From: Alistipes sp.
Lineage (GTDB): Bacteria; Bacteroidota; Bacteroidia; Bacteroidales; Rikenellaceae
Assembly (NCBI GenBank): GCA_017503575.1
Contig: JAFVSV010000059.1
Location: 1-40,891 of the forward strand
Length of the DNA stretch: 40,891 nucleotides
Direction: 5' to 3'
Position 1 is the stretch's first letter. Every line of letters starts with the position of its first letter. Under the pieces are notes generated by a model. That model saw nothing but the letters and a program-made list of their open reading frames with translations. It was not told the DNA's origin and did no database searches. This document shows, one piece after another, positions 25,126 through 33,781 of this stretch. The translations under genes were made by a program, and so were the position numbers.

Positions 25126-27468
25126 ATGAAGAGGTCAAGATTTTTACTATGCGCCCTCGTGCTCGCTATGACATCGCTATCAGTAGCAGCACAGGAGATT
25201 GCACCCGCCATCGCCCGCGATGCGAAGATCGAGCGTCAGGTAGAGAAGATTCTCAAGGGCATGACCCTCGAGGAGAAGGTGGGACAGATGGCCGAGTTGG
25301 GCATCGACATGTTTGGCAATAGCGTAACAGGGGTTGCCGACGACAAGCAGTTCATACTCAAGGAGGATGTCCTCGAGGCCATAGCCAAGGAGTACAAGTT
25401 TGGCTCGGTGCTCAACGCCCCTGGCAAGGCACAGACTGCCGAGGAGTGGAACAATATAATCACAAAGATTAACGAGGTATCTATCAAGTACACAGGGTTA
25501 CCTACGCTCTACGGCATTGATGCCATTCATGGTGCCACCTACACATGGGCATCGCCACTCTTTCCACAGGAGGTGAATGCCGCAGCGTCGTTCAACCGTG
25601 CCATGGTGCGCCAGATGGCGGATATGACAGCCTACGAGGTGCGTGCAAGCAACATAGCATGGACATACTCACCAACGCTCGACCTCGGCCGTAAGGCGTC
25701 ATGGCCACGCCAATGGGAGAGTTTCTCGGAGGACGCATATCTCACCGCCGAGATGGCTCGCGAGATGGTACTCGGCTACCAAGGTGACGACCCTAATCAC
25801 ATCGACCGCTACCATATAGCATCGTGCCCCAAGCACTACATGGCATACGGCATGACCAACTCGGGACAGGACCGCACACCTGCATACGTCTCAATAGCGG
25901 AGCTTCGCGAGAAGCACTTTGCGCCATTCAAGGCGGCCATCGAGGCAGGCGCACTATCCATAATGGTTAACTCGGCATCGGTGAATGGCATACCTACACA
26001 TGCCGACTACGAGTTACTTACCGTATGGCTCAAGGAGGGGCTTAACTGGGACGGCATGATTGTCACCGACTGGGCAGACATCGCCAACCTATACACCCGC
26101 GAGAAGATTGCCGTAGACTATAAGGATGCAATACGCATCTCTATAAACGCTGGTGTCGACATGTCGATGATACCATACGATGTCAACTTCTGCCCACTGC
26201 TCATCGAGTTGGTGAACGAGGGCAAGGTGTCGATGGAGCGTATCGACGATGCCGCACGACGCATCATACGCATGAAGATACGACTTGGCCTACTTGAGAC
26301 GCCAAACACCTATGTCGAGGATTACCCAAAGTTCCAGGGCGAGGAGATACGCGAGGCGTGCTACAAGGCTGCAACCGAGTCTATAACGCTACTCAAAAAT
26401 AGCGATAACATACTCCCATTATCGCCCGACACACGCATTCTTGTTGCAGGTCCTAATGCCGACCGCATGCGCCCATTGTGTGGTGGTTGGAGCTACTCAT
26501 GGCAGGGCGACATCGTCGACAAGGTACTTCCCAACGGCACCACATTTGTCGATGCCATACGCGCCATTGGCGGTGATAATGTAAGCTATGTAGCAGGTGT
26601 AGAGTACGCTACGGAGGGTCACTTCGAAGGCGAGTGCAACATCGACATCGAGGCGGCTGTTAGCGCAGCCGAGGATGCGGATGTCATTGTTCTCTGCATC
26701 GGTGAGAACTCATACTGCGAGACGCCTGGCAATATCAACGAGATGGCTTTATCGGCAAATCAGCAGCAGCTCGCCAAGGCGCTTATCGCCACAGGCAAGC
26801 CCGTAGTCCTTGTGCTTAACGAGGGTCGCGGACGCATCATCTCATCGTTCGTTGACGACACAGCAGCCGTACTACACACCTATCTTCCTGGCACCGAGGG
26901 AGCACGCGCCCTCGCCGACATCCTCTATGGTAATGTCAACCCATCGGGCAAGCTACCATACACCTACCAGAAGTACTCTAACGCCATGACCACCTACGAC
27001 CATAAGGTCTCGGAGAGCGTCGGCACAATGGAGGGCGCCTACGACTACAATGCCGTGGTATCTGTGCAGTGGGCATTTGGCTACGGCTTGTCGTACACCG
27101 AGTTCGAGTATAGCAACCTGCGCGTTGTCGAGGGCAGGGAGTTTAAGGCAGGTGACACCATCCGCATAGCCGTAGATATCAAGAATACGGGCGAGCGTAG
27201 TGGCAAGGAGAGCGTGCTGCTCTTCATCAACGACGATGTGGCATCCATCGTACCCGATGCACGCCGTCTGCGCGACTTCGAGAAGGTTGAGATTGCGGCT
27301 GGCGAGAGTACGACCGTTGAGTTTGAGGTTAAGGCCGAGGAGTTGGCATTGGCCGCTAACGATGGCAAGTGGCACTTGGAGGAGGGCACATTCACCATCC
27401 AGTGTGGCAACCTCACAGAGCGCATCACCTGCACCGCAACCACACACTTCGGTCACAACATCCGCTAA
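25126..27468 (+). CDS. Secreted glycoside hydrolase family 3 beta-glucosidase
   Basis: 780 residues starting MKRSRFLLCALVLAMTSLS with a signal peptide ending in VAAQ; an upstream TTG start is rejected because it lies next to the promoter. N-terminal GH3 domain with LYGIDAIHG, CPKHYMAYG and the nucleophile Asp315 in GMIVTDWADI; (alpha/beta)6 domain from ~405 with KPVVLVLNEGRG and LPGTEGARALADIL; C-terminal fibronectin-III-like domain (~690-770) with FKAGDTIRIAVDIKNTGERSGKE. It should release glucose or related sugars from the non-reducing ends of beta-glucosides in the periplasm. No SusC/SusD genes are adjacent, so it is not in a typical polysaccharide-utilisation locus within this window. Confidence 0.93.
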   Translation: MKRSRFLLCALVLAMTSLSVAAQEIAPAIARDAKIERQVEKILKGMTLEEKVGQMAELGIDMFGNSVTGVADDKQFILKEDVLEAIAKEYKFGSVLNAPGKAQTAEEWNNIITKINEVSIKYTGLPTLYGIDAIHGATYTWASPLFPQEVNAAASFNRAMVRQMADMTAYEVRASNIAWTYSPTLDLGRKASWPRQWESFSEDAYLTAEMAREMVLGYQGDDPNHIDRYHIASCPKHYMAYGMTNSGQDRTPAYVSIAELREKHFAPFKAAIEAGALSIMVNSASVNGIPTHADYELLTVWLKEGLNWDGMIVTDWADIANLYTREKIAVDYKDAIRISINAGVDMSMIPYDVNFCPLLIELVNEGKVSMERIDDAARRIIRMKIRLGLLETPNTYVEDYPKFQGEEIREACYKAATESITLLKNSDNILPLSPDTRILVAGPNADRMRPLCGGWSYSWQGDIVDKVLPNGTTFVDAIRAIGGDNVSYVAGVEYATEGHFEGECNIDIEAAVSAAEDADVIVLCIGENSYCETPGNINEMALSANQQQLAKALIATGKPVVLVLNEGRGRIISSFVDDTAAVLHTYLPGTEGARALADILYGNVNPSGKLPYTYQKYSNAMTTYDHKVSESVGTMEGAYDYNAVVSVQWAFGYGLSYTEFEYSNLRVVEGREFKAGDTIRIAVDIKNTGERSGKESVLLFINDDVASIVPDARRLRDFEKVEIAAGESTTVEFEVKAEELALAANDGKWHLEEGTFTIQCGNLTERITCTATTHFGHNIR

Positions 27469-27679
27469 CGACCATTCAGCGAGCAATTAGCAGAGAGTAG
27501 TTAGAGATGTTATGGGCGCTGCCCACTTTAAGGAGCGCTCTGGAGTATGTAAACTCTTAAAGCGCACCGAATAGTGAGTTTGTTGATTTGTTGATTTACC
27601 CTATGTATTTCAACAAATCAACAAGCAACATGCGAGAGTGAATAGGCGTTGCTAATTGCTCTTTGCTAATTGAGTGGTG
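27469..27679. repeat. Intergenic region with mini-hairpins and CAATTAGC repeats
   Basis: No gene. It holds CAATTAGC at 27484-27491, a mini-hairpin GGGC-GCT-GCCC at 27514-27524, GAGCGCTC palindromic units up to 27560, the CCCTATG-loop inverted repeat at 27580-27624 and two GCTAATTG copies at 27651-27658 and 27665-27672. It separates the convergent GH3 and feo transcripts. Confidence 0.6.
27580..27624. repeat. Inverted repeat with CCCTATG loop, copy 4
   Basis: Perfect 15-bp arms, TTGTTGATTTGTTGA at 27580-27594 and its complement at 27610-27624, enclose the 15-nt loop TTTACCCTATGTATT. The arm is a near-duplication of TTGTTGA. Same loop heptamer as the copies at 84-327, about 27 kb away, with unrelated arm sequence. 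Confidence 0.85.
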
Positions 27680-27826
27680 TCACTCCTTCTTGCGTAGCGG
27701 GCACTCCTTCGTGCAGGACGAACACTGCGACGTATCGCGGCACGAAAAGAGACGCCACACCTTCATGGCGATGACAACAGCCACGACAAGCGCCACAACA
27801 GCAACTATGATATCCTGCCAGGTCAT
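27680..27826 (-). CDS. FeoB-associated Cys-rich membrane protein
   Basis: 48 residues from the ATG two bases after the feoB stop; a longer in-frame reading overlapping feoB is rejected. MTWQDIIVAVVALVVAVVIA gives one membrane helix, followed by KVWRLFSC and a Cys-rich basic tail (SQCSSCTKECPLRKKE). This matches the small family found after feoB in many bacteria. Its role in ferrous iron uptake is inferred from constant association with FeoB. Confidence 0.9.
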   Translation of the reverse strand: MTWQDIIVAVVALVVAVVIAMKVWRLFSCRDTSQCSSCTKECPLRKKE

Positions 27827-27828
27827 AA

Positions 27829-30195
27829 CTACACGAGTAACATCGTTATGTGGAAGCCAATCCACGCCAACAACCATGCCACAGCCGTATTGTAGAGCGC
27901 GGAGCCAACAGCCCACTTCCAATTTAGCTCGGAGCCTATGGCCATTATCGTAGCGATACAGGGCAGATAGAGCAACGAGAATATGAGGAATGCCACAGCC
28001 GTAGGTATGCTCATGCTATTAGCCATGCGGTTGGATGCCGTTGCCGAGAGTTCATCGTCGCTCTCAGGCTCCTCGTCACCAGGCTCGGCATAGAGCACAT
28101 TCATCGTACTCACGACAATCTCCTTGGCAGGGATGCCCGAAAGTACGGCTACCGACGCCTGCCAGCCCATATCCATAGGTGCAAATATAGGCTCGGCGAT
28201 CTTGCCTATCTCGCCCATATACGACTGCTCATAGTCGGTATGAGGGGTCTCGCCACCGCTCGTCGCAGGGCGTGGATAGTAGCTCAACAGCCACACAGCG
28301 ATAGAGGCTATAAGGATGAGGCCACCCATCTTCTTAAGGTACTCCGAGCACTTCGACCACATGTGGCGAAGCGTAGTCTTTGCCGTGGGCACACGGTATG
28401 GCGAGAGCTCCATAACGAAGGGGGCCTCCTGCTCGCGGAACATAAACCTACGCATAAGACGGGCGGTAAGCACTGCCATGACCATACCAAAGAGGTAGAG
28501 CGAGAAGAGCACCGTACCCGCATTCTCGGGGAAGAAGATGCCCACAATCATCATATATATAGGTAGACGAGCGCTACACGACATAAAGGGCACGGTCATG
28601 ATGGTGATTATTCGCGAGGTGCGACACTCGATAGTGCGACACGCCATAACCGCAGGAACATTACAACCAAAGCCCATGACCATGGGGATAAACGACTTAC
28701 CATGCAGACCCATACGGTGCATAACCTTATCCATGATAAAGGCTGCACGCGCCAAGTAACCCGAATCCTCAAGGAATGATATAAATAGGTATAGTATCAT
28801 GATGTTGGGCAGGAAGACAAGCACACTACCCACACCACTAATAACACCATCGGTGAGCATATCGCGCAGAGCACCCGCCTCCATGCCGCCATGCACAGCA
28901 TCGTACAACCACCCCACACCCGCATCTATCCACTCCTGCGGATAGGCACCAAGCGTAAAGGTGCAGTAGAACATAAACCACATGATGGCAAAGAAGATGG
29001 GGAAGCCCCACACACGATGTGTCACGATGGCATCAATCTTATCGCCAATAGTATCGCGGCGATGCTCCACAGCCTCGTAGGTCTCCTTCAACGCGCCCGA
29101 CACGAAGCCATACTTCTGGTTTGCTAACGACGTCTCGATATCTTCGCCTAACGCCTCCTCGATGTCGGTGCGTGCCTTAAGCGCCATCTGTCGCCAACGC
29201 TCAACATGGTGTGCCGACTCGAGCATCGACGCTACCTCCTTATCGCCCTCAATGAGCTTCAGAGCGAAGTATCTCGGCGGGAAGTGCACTGGCAGCTCAT
29301 CACGATGCTCACGCATCGAGGCGTGCAGCGACGCCAAGTTCTCCTCGATAACCGAGCCATAGGCTATATGAATATGACGCACACGCTTATCGCGGTTTTC
29401 GTGAACAGCAATGATGGTATCGAGTAGCTCCTCGATGCCTCGCCCCGAGGGTGCTACAACGGGAACCATAGGCACACCTATCATCTCGCCGAGCGCCTCA
29501 TGGTCAAACTGTGCGCCACTACGCTCCAACTCATCGTACATATTCAGGGCGATGACCATCTTGGGGCTCATGTCGATAAGTTCGGTTGTCAAGTATAGGT
29601 TACGCTCCAAGTTGGAGGCGACAACCGTATTGACGACAATATCGGGCGTGCTATCTATAAGGTGGCGTCTGACGTATACCTCCTCGGGCGAATATGCCGA
29701 GAGGGCGTAGGTGCCGGGGAGGTCGGTAATCTCGATGGTATAACCCCTATACTTAAGTTCACCACGTTTGGCATCCACCGTAACGCCACTATAATTACCT
29801 ACATGCTCACTACGGCCGCATAGCGTATTAAACAGCGAGGTCTTACCCGAGTTAGGGTTTCCAACCAAGCCTACACTTATATGGTTATGGCGTGTCTGTA
29901 CCGCCTCGGCGATGACATCGGCATCGTTCACAAGGTTGACATCCTGTTTCTCACTAATCGTCTCTGCCTCCTCGCGTGTCATGACCACAATCATCTCAGC
30001 CTCCTTACGGCGTAGCGATATATCGTAGCCCATGATATGATACTCGATAGGGTCCTTAAGTGGGGCATCCAAGATAACCTTAACATGCTGCCCCTTAACA
30101 AAGCCCATCTCCATTATGCGACGTCGAAAACCGCCGTAGCCAAGCACCTTGACAACGACAGCCTCATCACCTGTTTTCAACTCACTTAATCGCAT
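27829..30195 (-). CDS. feoB: Ferrous iron transporter, FeoA-FeoB fusion
   Basis: 788 residues from the ATG giving MRLSELKTGDEAVVVK; an upstream start would add codons through the promoter. Residues 1-75 are a FeoA (SH3-like) domain, then the FeoB G domain with G1 GNPNSGKTS, G3 DLPGTY, G4 NMYDE, then a helical regulatory domain and the polytopic membrane domain with two gate repeats (PIMFFAIMWF-like start near 400, MGFGCNVPAVMACRTIE and the later GIPAKEIVVSTMNVLY). FeoA fused to FeoB is usual in Bacteroidetes. Imports Fe2+ across the inner membrane. Promoter on the minus strand at 30224-30254. Confidence 0.95.
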   Translation of the reverse strand: MRLSELKTGDEAVVVKVLGYGGFRRRIMEMGFVKGQHVKVILDAPLKDPIEYHIMGYDISLRRKEAEMIVVMTREEAETISEKQDVNLVNDADVIAEAVQTRHNHISVGLVGNPNSGKTSLFNTLCGRSEHVGNYSGVTVDAKRGELKYRGYTIEITDLPGTYALSAYSPEEVYVRRHLIDSTPDIVVNTVVASNLERNLYLTTELIDMSPKMVIALNMYDELERSGAQFDHEALGEMIGVPMVPVVAPSGRGIEELLDTIIAVHENRDKRVRHIHIAYGSVIEENLASLHASMREHRDELPVHFPPRYFALKLIEGDKEVASMLESAHHVERWRQMALKARTDIEEALGEDIETSLANQKYGFVSGALKETYEAVEHRRDTIGDKIDAIVTHRVWGFPIFFAIMWFMFYCTFTLGAYPQEWIDAGVGWLYDAVHGGMEAGALRDMLTDGVISGVGSVLVFLPNIMILYLFISFLEDSGYLARAAFIMDKVMHRMGLHGKSFIPMVMGFGCNVPAVMACRTIECRTSRIITIMTVPFMSCSARLPIYMMIVGIFFPENAGTVLFSLYLFGMVMAVLTARLMRRFMFREQEAPFVMELSPYRVPTAKTTLRHMWSKCSEYLKKMGGLILIASIAVWLLSYYPRPATSGGETPHTDYEQSYMGEIGKIAEPIFAPMDMGWQASVAVLSGIPAKEIVVSTMNVLYAEPGDEEPESDDELSATASNRMANSMSIPTAVAFLIFSLLYLPCIATIMAIGSELNWKWAVGSALYNTAVAWLLAWIGFHITMLLV

Positions 30196-30223
30196 ACTGC
30201 AAAAAAACATTATTATTATGGCG

Positions 30224-30254
30224 CAAAGATACAAAATTAAAGATAAGCCATCAA
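30224..30254 (-). promoter_or_regulatory. Promoter of feoB
   Basis: On the minus strand, TTG (complement of 30252-30254), 20 nt, TATCTTTG (complement of 30224-30231). The start codon follows about 30 bases downstream. Confidence 0.8.
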
Positions 30255-30255
30255 C

Positions 30256-30308
30256 CCCTATAAATAGGGATTTTTACACGAGTGCCATATACAAAGCATA
30301 AATATGCT
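30256..30308. promoter_or_regulatory. Two palindromes upstream of feoB, possible operator
   Basis: CCCTAT-AA-ATAGGG at 30256-30269 and AGCATA-AA-TATGCT at 30295-30308 are perfect 6-2-6 inverted repeats with the same AA spacer, immediately upstream of the feoB -33 element. The placement suits an activator or metal regulator; they do not match a Fur box that I know. Confidence 0.35.
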
Positions 30309-30382
30309 CATTTGAATGATTGTCCAAACCACCGATTTGTCGGTAAATCACACCTTTATATCTATTTTTTTAGTGATTTTTA

Positions 30383-30412
30383 TTGGATAGTAAAAATATT
30401 TCTCTATCTTTG
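30383..30412 (+). promoter_or_regulatory. Promoter of the histone H1-like gene
   Basis: TTG at 30383-30385, 19 nt, TATCTTTG at 30405-30412, 33 bases before the ATG. Confidence 0.8.
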
Positions 30413-30444
30413 CAAGAGGAAAAACCTAATAATGATTTAGCGAT

Positions 30445-30621
30445 ATGAAGACTTTAGTAGAAAAGATCAATGCCCAGTACGAGGCATTCGCAGCAAATGC
30501 TGCTTTGCAGGTTGAGAAGAACAATAAGGCTGCTGGCACACGCGCTCGCAAGGCTGCTTTGGAGCTCACAAAGCTTCTCAAGGATTTCCGCAAGGTATCA
30601 GTAGAGGAGGCAAAGAAGTAA
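30445..30621 (+). CDS. Histone H1-like protein (Hc1 type)
   Basis: 58 residues, rich in Ala and Lys, starting MKTLVEKINAQYEAFAANAA, with NNKAAGTRARKAALE in the middle and LLKDFRKVSVEEAKK at the end. This pattern is the short histone H1-like protein common in Bacteroidales and related to chlamydial Hc1. It probably binds DNA and affects nucleoid structure; this is known only by family resemblance. It stands alone between its own promoter and terminator. Confidence 0.88.
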   Translation: MKTLVEKINAQYEAFAANAALQVEKNNKAAGTRARKAALELTKLLKDFRKVSVEEAKK

Positions 30622-30644
30622 TTTGCGTCTGTTTTATAACATTT

Positions 30645-30676
30645 GAGGCTGGCCCAAAAGGTCAGCCTCATTTCTT
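30645..30676 (+). terminator. Terminator of the histone-like gene
   Basis: GAGGCTGGCC at 30645-30654 pairs with GGTCAGCCTC at 30660-30669 (one G-U) around CAAAA, followed by ATTTCTTT. Confidence 0.85.
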
Positions 30677-30746
30677 TCAATGAGCAATTAGGAATTAGCA
30701 ATAGGAGGGTTTGCGCCCAATCAAGCGAAGCGCCCACCCGAAAAAG

Positions 30747-31562
30747 CTAATTGCGTGGTGCCTCCTCATCCGACTCGTCACGACGACGATCGTTGATACG
30801 CATCATACGGCGTATGGTTGTTGCCAAACGCTCGGGCTCAATATTACGACGGATAACCGAGTCGTGAGCGATGGAGATACCGCCAGTCTCCTCCGACACA
30901 ACGACGATGATAGCATCCGACACCTCACTCATACCCAAGGCTGCGCGGTGGCGCATACCGTATGACTTGGGCACCTCCTGCTGTGTTGATGGAAGTACAC
31001 ACTTGGCAGCCACAACCCTATCGCCGCTAATAACAACGCCGCCATCGTGCAACGGAGCATTCTTGAAGAATATGTTGCCGAGCAGTGCCGACGACACCTT
31101 GGCATCAACAGCGATACCACTCTCGACGACAATACCCAAATCGTCAGACTGCTTGATGATAATCAGCGCACCCACCTTCTCACTACTCATCTCCATGCAC
31201 GCCTCAACGATAGGTTGTAGGTCTATCTCATCCTGATGCTTACGATTGCGGATATTGAAGAGTCGGCTAAGCCACTCGAAGCGCCCCTGCTGACGGCCAA
31301 TCATCTGCAAGAAGTGACGAATCTCGGGTTGGAAGATGATGATAAGATCCAAGACACCAACCGAGATAAGTTGCCCGAGGATTGTCGAGAATAGAACCAA
31401 GTTAAAGGTTGTAACAAGAATCCACACCAGATATATGACAAAGACGCCAATCATAATATATGGCGCACTCGTACCCTTCATCGCCCTATAAAACACAAGG
31501 AGCAATGTTGACACCAGAATGATATCAATAAGGTCTACAAAGGTAAACGGTATGAAACCCAT
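30747..31562 (-). CDS. cdaA: Diadenylate cyclase CdaA
   Basis: Makes the second messenger c-di-AMP from two ATP at the inner membrane. 271 residues: three membrane helices in the first ~80 residues, a short coiled link, and a DAC domain with the catalytic motifs APLHDGG (DGG 173-175) and GMRHRAALG (RHR 204-206). The C-terminal tail is charged (NDRRRDESDEE). The usual partner gene for a YbbR protein is not adjacent. Confidence 0.95.
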   Translation of the reverse strand: MGFIPFTFVDLIDIILVSTLLLVFYRAMKGTSAPYIMIGVFVIYLVWILVTTFNLVLFSTILGQLISVGVLDLIIIFQPEIRHFLQMIGRQQGRFEWLSRLFNIRNRKHQDEIDLQPIVEACMEMSSEKVGALIIIKQSDDLGIVVESGIAVDAKVSSALLGNIFFKNAPLHDGGVVISGDRVVAAKCVLPSTQQEVPKSYGMRHRAALGMSEVSDAIIVVVSEETGGISIAHDSVIRRNIEPERLATTIRRMMRINDRRRDESDEEAPRN

Positions 31563-31600
31563 GTTCGGTAGTTCGGCTTAGTTATGCTACTATTACGGTG

Positions 31601-31631
31601 CGAATGTAGTCAAAAAAATGCCGATTTGCAA
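31601..31631 (-). promoter_or_regulatory. Candidate promoter of cdaA
   Basis: On the minus strand, TTG (complement of 31629-31631), 20 nt, TACATTCG (complement of 31601-31608), one base off the -7 consensus. The -33 element lies within the terminator hairpin of the preceding OmpH-like gene, so the terminator and promoter overlap. Confidence 0.5.
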
Positions 31632-31643
31632 ATACAAACCGGC
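31612..31643 (-). terminator. Terminator of the OmpH-like gene
   Basis: Minus-strand stem of nine pairs (complements of 31635-31643 and 31620-31628, one G-U), followed on that strand by AT7. It lies about 50 bases after the OmpH-like stop. Confidence 0.8.
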
Positions 31644-31691
31644 AAAATCGACATAATAGCGGAATATTATCCCTATGTACGACTAAATTAA

Positions 31692-32378
31692 TTAATCGAG
31701 AACGCCCTCCTCGTAGAGCTTATCGACCTCAGCCAAGACGATGCTTGTGATGTTGAGTTGCTCACTGGCATCAACAACCATCTCCTGACGTATAATCATC
31801 TTGTAACGGCCATCAGCATTGATATTCTTCACTGCAAGCTCCACCAACTTTGCAAAGCGTGCATCGAGCACCTGCTGCTCCTCCATTAGCTGAAGCTCCT
31901 CCTTGGCGAGCTTCTCGGCCTCGAGCTTTGCCGATGCCTGGTAGTCTGCCACACGGCGCTCAATCTCCTCCTGTCTCTGTTGAGCTGTGATACCCGTAAT
32001 CATAGACTTGTTGTAATCCTCCTGCACCTTCTGCATCTGGTCAACGAAGTTCTGCTCCTGCTTCTGCCATGACACCTGAGCACTCTGGCCACGCTTCTGG
32101 AAATCGGTGAGCTTGGTCTCGAGAGCTACGCCCTCCGAAAGGTATAGCTTGCTGTTTGCAAATAGATAAACAACGTCGAGGTATACAACATCACCCTCAA
32201 CAACGGGGCTATTTGTTGGTGTCTGGAGGGTATCGTCAGCAACAGAGGTTGTTGTCTGCTGCTCAACGCCCTGCTCCGCTGCATCACCCTGAACCGTATC
32301 ATTGCTCTTCTTATCAGCGCCACCACACGACACCATCAGAGCTACTGCCATCATGGCAAAAAGAGATCTCTTCTTCAT
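31692..32378 (-). CDS. OmpH/Skp-like lipoprotein
   Basis: 228 residues from the ATG giving MKKRSLFAMMAVALMVSCGG; lipobox MVSC with Cys18. After a Thr/Gln-rich low-complexity linker (to ~60), VVYLDVVYLFANSK begins an OmpH-type domain with a long charged coiled coil (about 85-180; QKQEQNFVDQMQKVQEDYNK, QQRQEEIERRVADYQ). Skp/OmpH are normally soluble periplasmic chaperones; this one appears lipid-anchored. Likely assists outer-membrane protein passage, by family resemblance. Confidence 0.8.
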   Translation of the reverse strand: MKKRSLFAMMAVALMVSCGGADKKSNDTVQGDAAEQGVEQQTTTSVADDTLQTPTNSPVVEGDVVYLDVVYLFANSKLYLSEGVALETKLTDFQKRGQSAQVSWQKQEQNFVDQMQKVQEDYNKSMITGITAQQRQEEIERRVADYQASAKLEAEKLAKEELQLMEEQQVLDARFAKLVELAVKNINADGRYKMIIRQEMVVDASEQLNITSIVLAEVDKLYEEGVLD

Positions 32379-32477
32379 AATATTTATTCTATTTTTCAAT
32401 TAATTTTCTATACCGAACGACAAAGGTAGAAAAATTTATTTACTTTTGTAGAAATTTTAGAAATTTTTAGACCATAT

Positions 32478-33071
32478 ATGTACGAATATATCAGGGGTAA
32501 GATTAGCGAGGCAACGCCAACATACGCCGTAATCGAGGCTGGAGGCGTCGGCTACTTCATCAACATATCGCTCAAAAGCTACGCCGACATCGAGAAGCTC
32601 GACGAGGGGTTACTCTATGTTCACTACATCGTGCGCGAAGACCAACAGTCGTTGTACGGCTTCACGACCAAGCTCGAAAGAGAGCTCTTCCGTCAGCTTA
32701 TAAGTGTCTCTGGTGTAGGCGGTAACACCGCCCGCATGATACTCTCGACATACACCTCACGCGAGCTACAAAATATCATCGCCACAGAGAATGCCGTGCT
32801 GCTGAAGAATGTCAAGGGTCTTGGTCTGAAGACCGCCCAGAAGATTATCGTCGAGCTTTCGGGCAAGATGATTGAGCTTGGTGCCAGCGACATGATGCTC
32901 ACACAGACACAGCGTGGCTCGCGTAACGAGGCATACGACGAGGCTCTCGCAGCACTCGCCATGCTCGGCTTCCAGAAGAGTGCATCGGAGAAGGCCCTAA
33001 CCGCCATCTTCAAGGAGTCGCCAGCCATCAGCGTGGAGGAGGCGGTGCGTGCAGCGCTCAAGAGATTATAG
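32478..33071 (+). CDS. ruvA: Holliday junction DNA helicase subunit RuvA
   Basis: Binds Holliday junctions and loads RuvB for branch migration. 197 residues: N-terminal OB fold (MYEYIRGKISEATPTYAVIE), helix-hairpin-helix segments FRQLISVSGVGGNTARMILS and LLKNVKGLGLKTAQKIIVEL, and a C-terminal three-helix domain from ~150 (YDEALAALAMLGFQKSASEKAL). Full length. A -7-like TACTTTTG lies at 32441-32448 without a clear -33. Confidence 0.96.
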   Translation: MYEYIRGKISEATPTYAVIEAGGVGYFINISLKSYADIEKLDEGLLYVHYIVREDQQSLYGFTTKLERELFRQLISVSGVGGNTARMILSTYTSRELQNIIATENAVLLKNVKGLGLKTAQKIIVELSGKMIELGASDMMLTQTQRGSRNEAYDEALAALAMLGFQKSASEKALTAIFKESPAISVEEAVRAALKRL

Positions 33072-33144
33072 CGCGATTTGCTTTTTTCTAAAGAAAAATA
33101 TGGCACGTTGCAAAATATTTACTAAATTTGCGCGATATATAGTT

Positions 33145-33771
33145 ATGAGACGCCTTATAAACATAGCATTGAGTATGGTTGTGGCAATTGCCGCAACACT
33201 CGTCGCATCGTGCAACAACGAAACAGACACCACACTCACATCGCAGCAGAGCAGCATAGAAAAGTATTTAACAGGATCGCACTCTCCAAAGTTAATCCCA
33301 GAGTCCGAGTTAGGGACATCACTCGACGAGCACCCCGAGTACTACACAAACTGGGGACTTGATATCTATCGCTACATAACCAATATGTATGACGCCGGAC
33401 GCGACGAGAAGCCTATTGCCGAGATAGGCGACGATTTGAGCATAACATATACGGCATATATCTTCAAGAGTGGCAAACCTACGTCGAAAGATATCTTTGC
33501 CACCAACGACGCCGCATCTATCAAACTTCTCCAAGAACTTGGACTAAATACCGAGTATGAGTGGAGCGACGAGCCAAAGGTTGTGCAGTTGGGCAACGAC
33601 AAGGATTTGTTCGACTCATTGAGCACCGCATTAGAGGGGTGCCACGAGGGCGACAAGGTGGAGATTTACCTGACATTCGAGGCAGCCTACGGCAAGCACC
33701 ATATCGGCATGGTACCAAGCAAGTCGGCACAGATGTGGGAGATAACAATTAACCAGATAACTAAACGATAA
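33145..33771 (+). CDS. FKBP-like lipoprotein
   Basis: 208 residues from the ATG giving MRRLINIALSMVVAIAATLV, lipobox ASC (about 21-23); the longer frame overlapping ruvA is rejected. Residues ~90-208 resemble an FKBP-type prolyl isomerase: DDLSITYTAYIFKSGK, VVQLGN...LFDSLSTALEGCHEGDKVEIYLTFEAAYGKHHIG (quoted in parts), ending PSKSAQMWEITI. Several active-site aromatic residues are not obviously conserved, so it may be a binding module rather than an enzyme. It is followed 10 bases later by a second FKBP-like lipoprotein, suggesting a pair acting together. Confidence 0.75.
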   Translation: MRRLINIALSMVVAIAATLVASCNNETDTTLTSQQSSIEKYLTGSHSPKLIPESELGTSLDEHPEYYTNWGLDIYRYITNMYDAGRDEKPIAEIGDDLSITYTAYIFKSGKPTSKDIFATNDAASIKLLQELGLNTEYEWSDEPKVVQLGNDKDLFDSLSTALEGCHEGDKVEIYLTFEAAYGKHHIGMVPSKSAQMWEITINQITKR

Positions 33772-33781
33772 CACATAGCTG

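Noticed and set aside
31671..31677. CCCTATG near the end of the OmpH-like gene as another hairpin-family member
   Set aside because: No inverted arms flank this heptamer, so it is a chance match.
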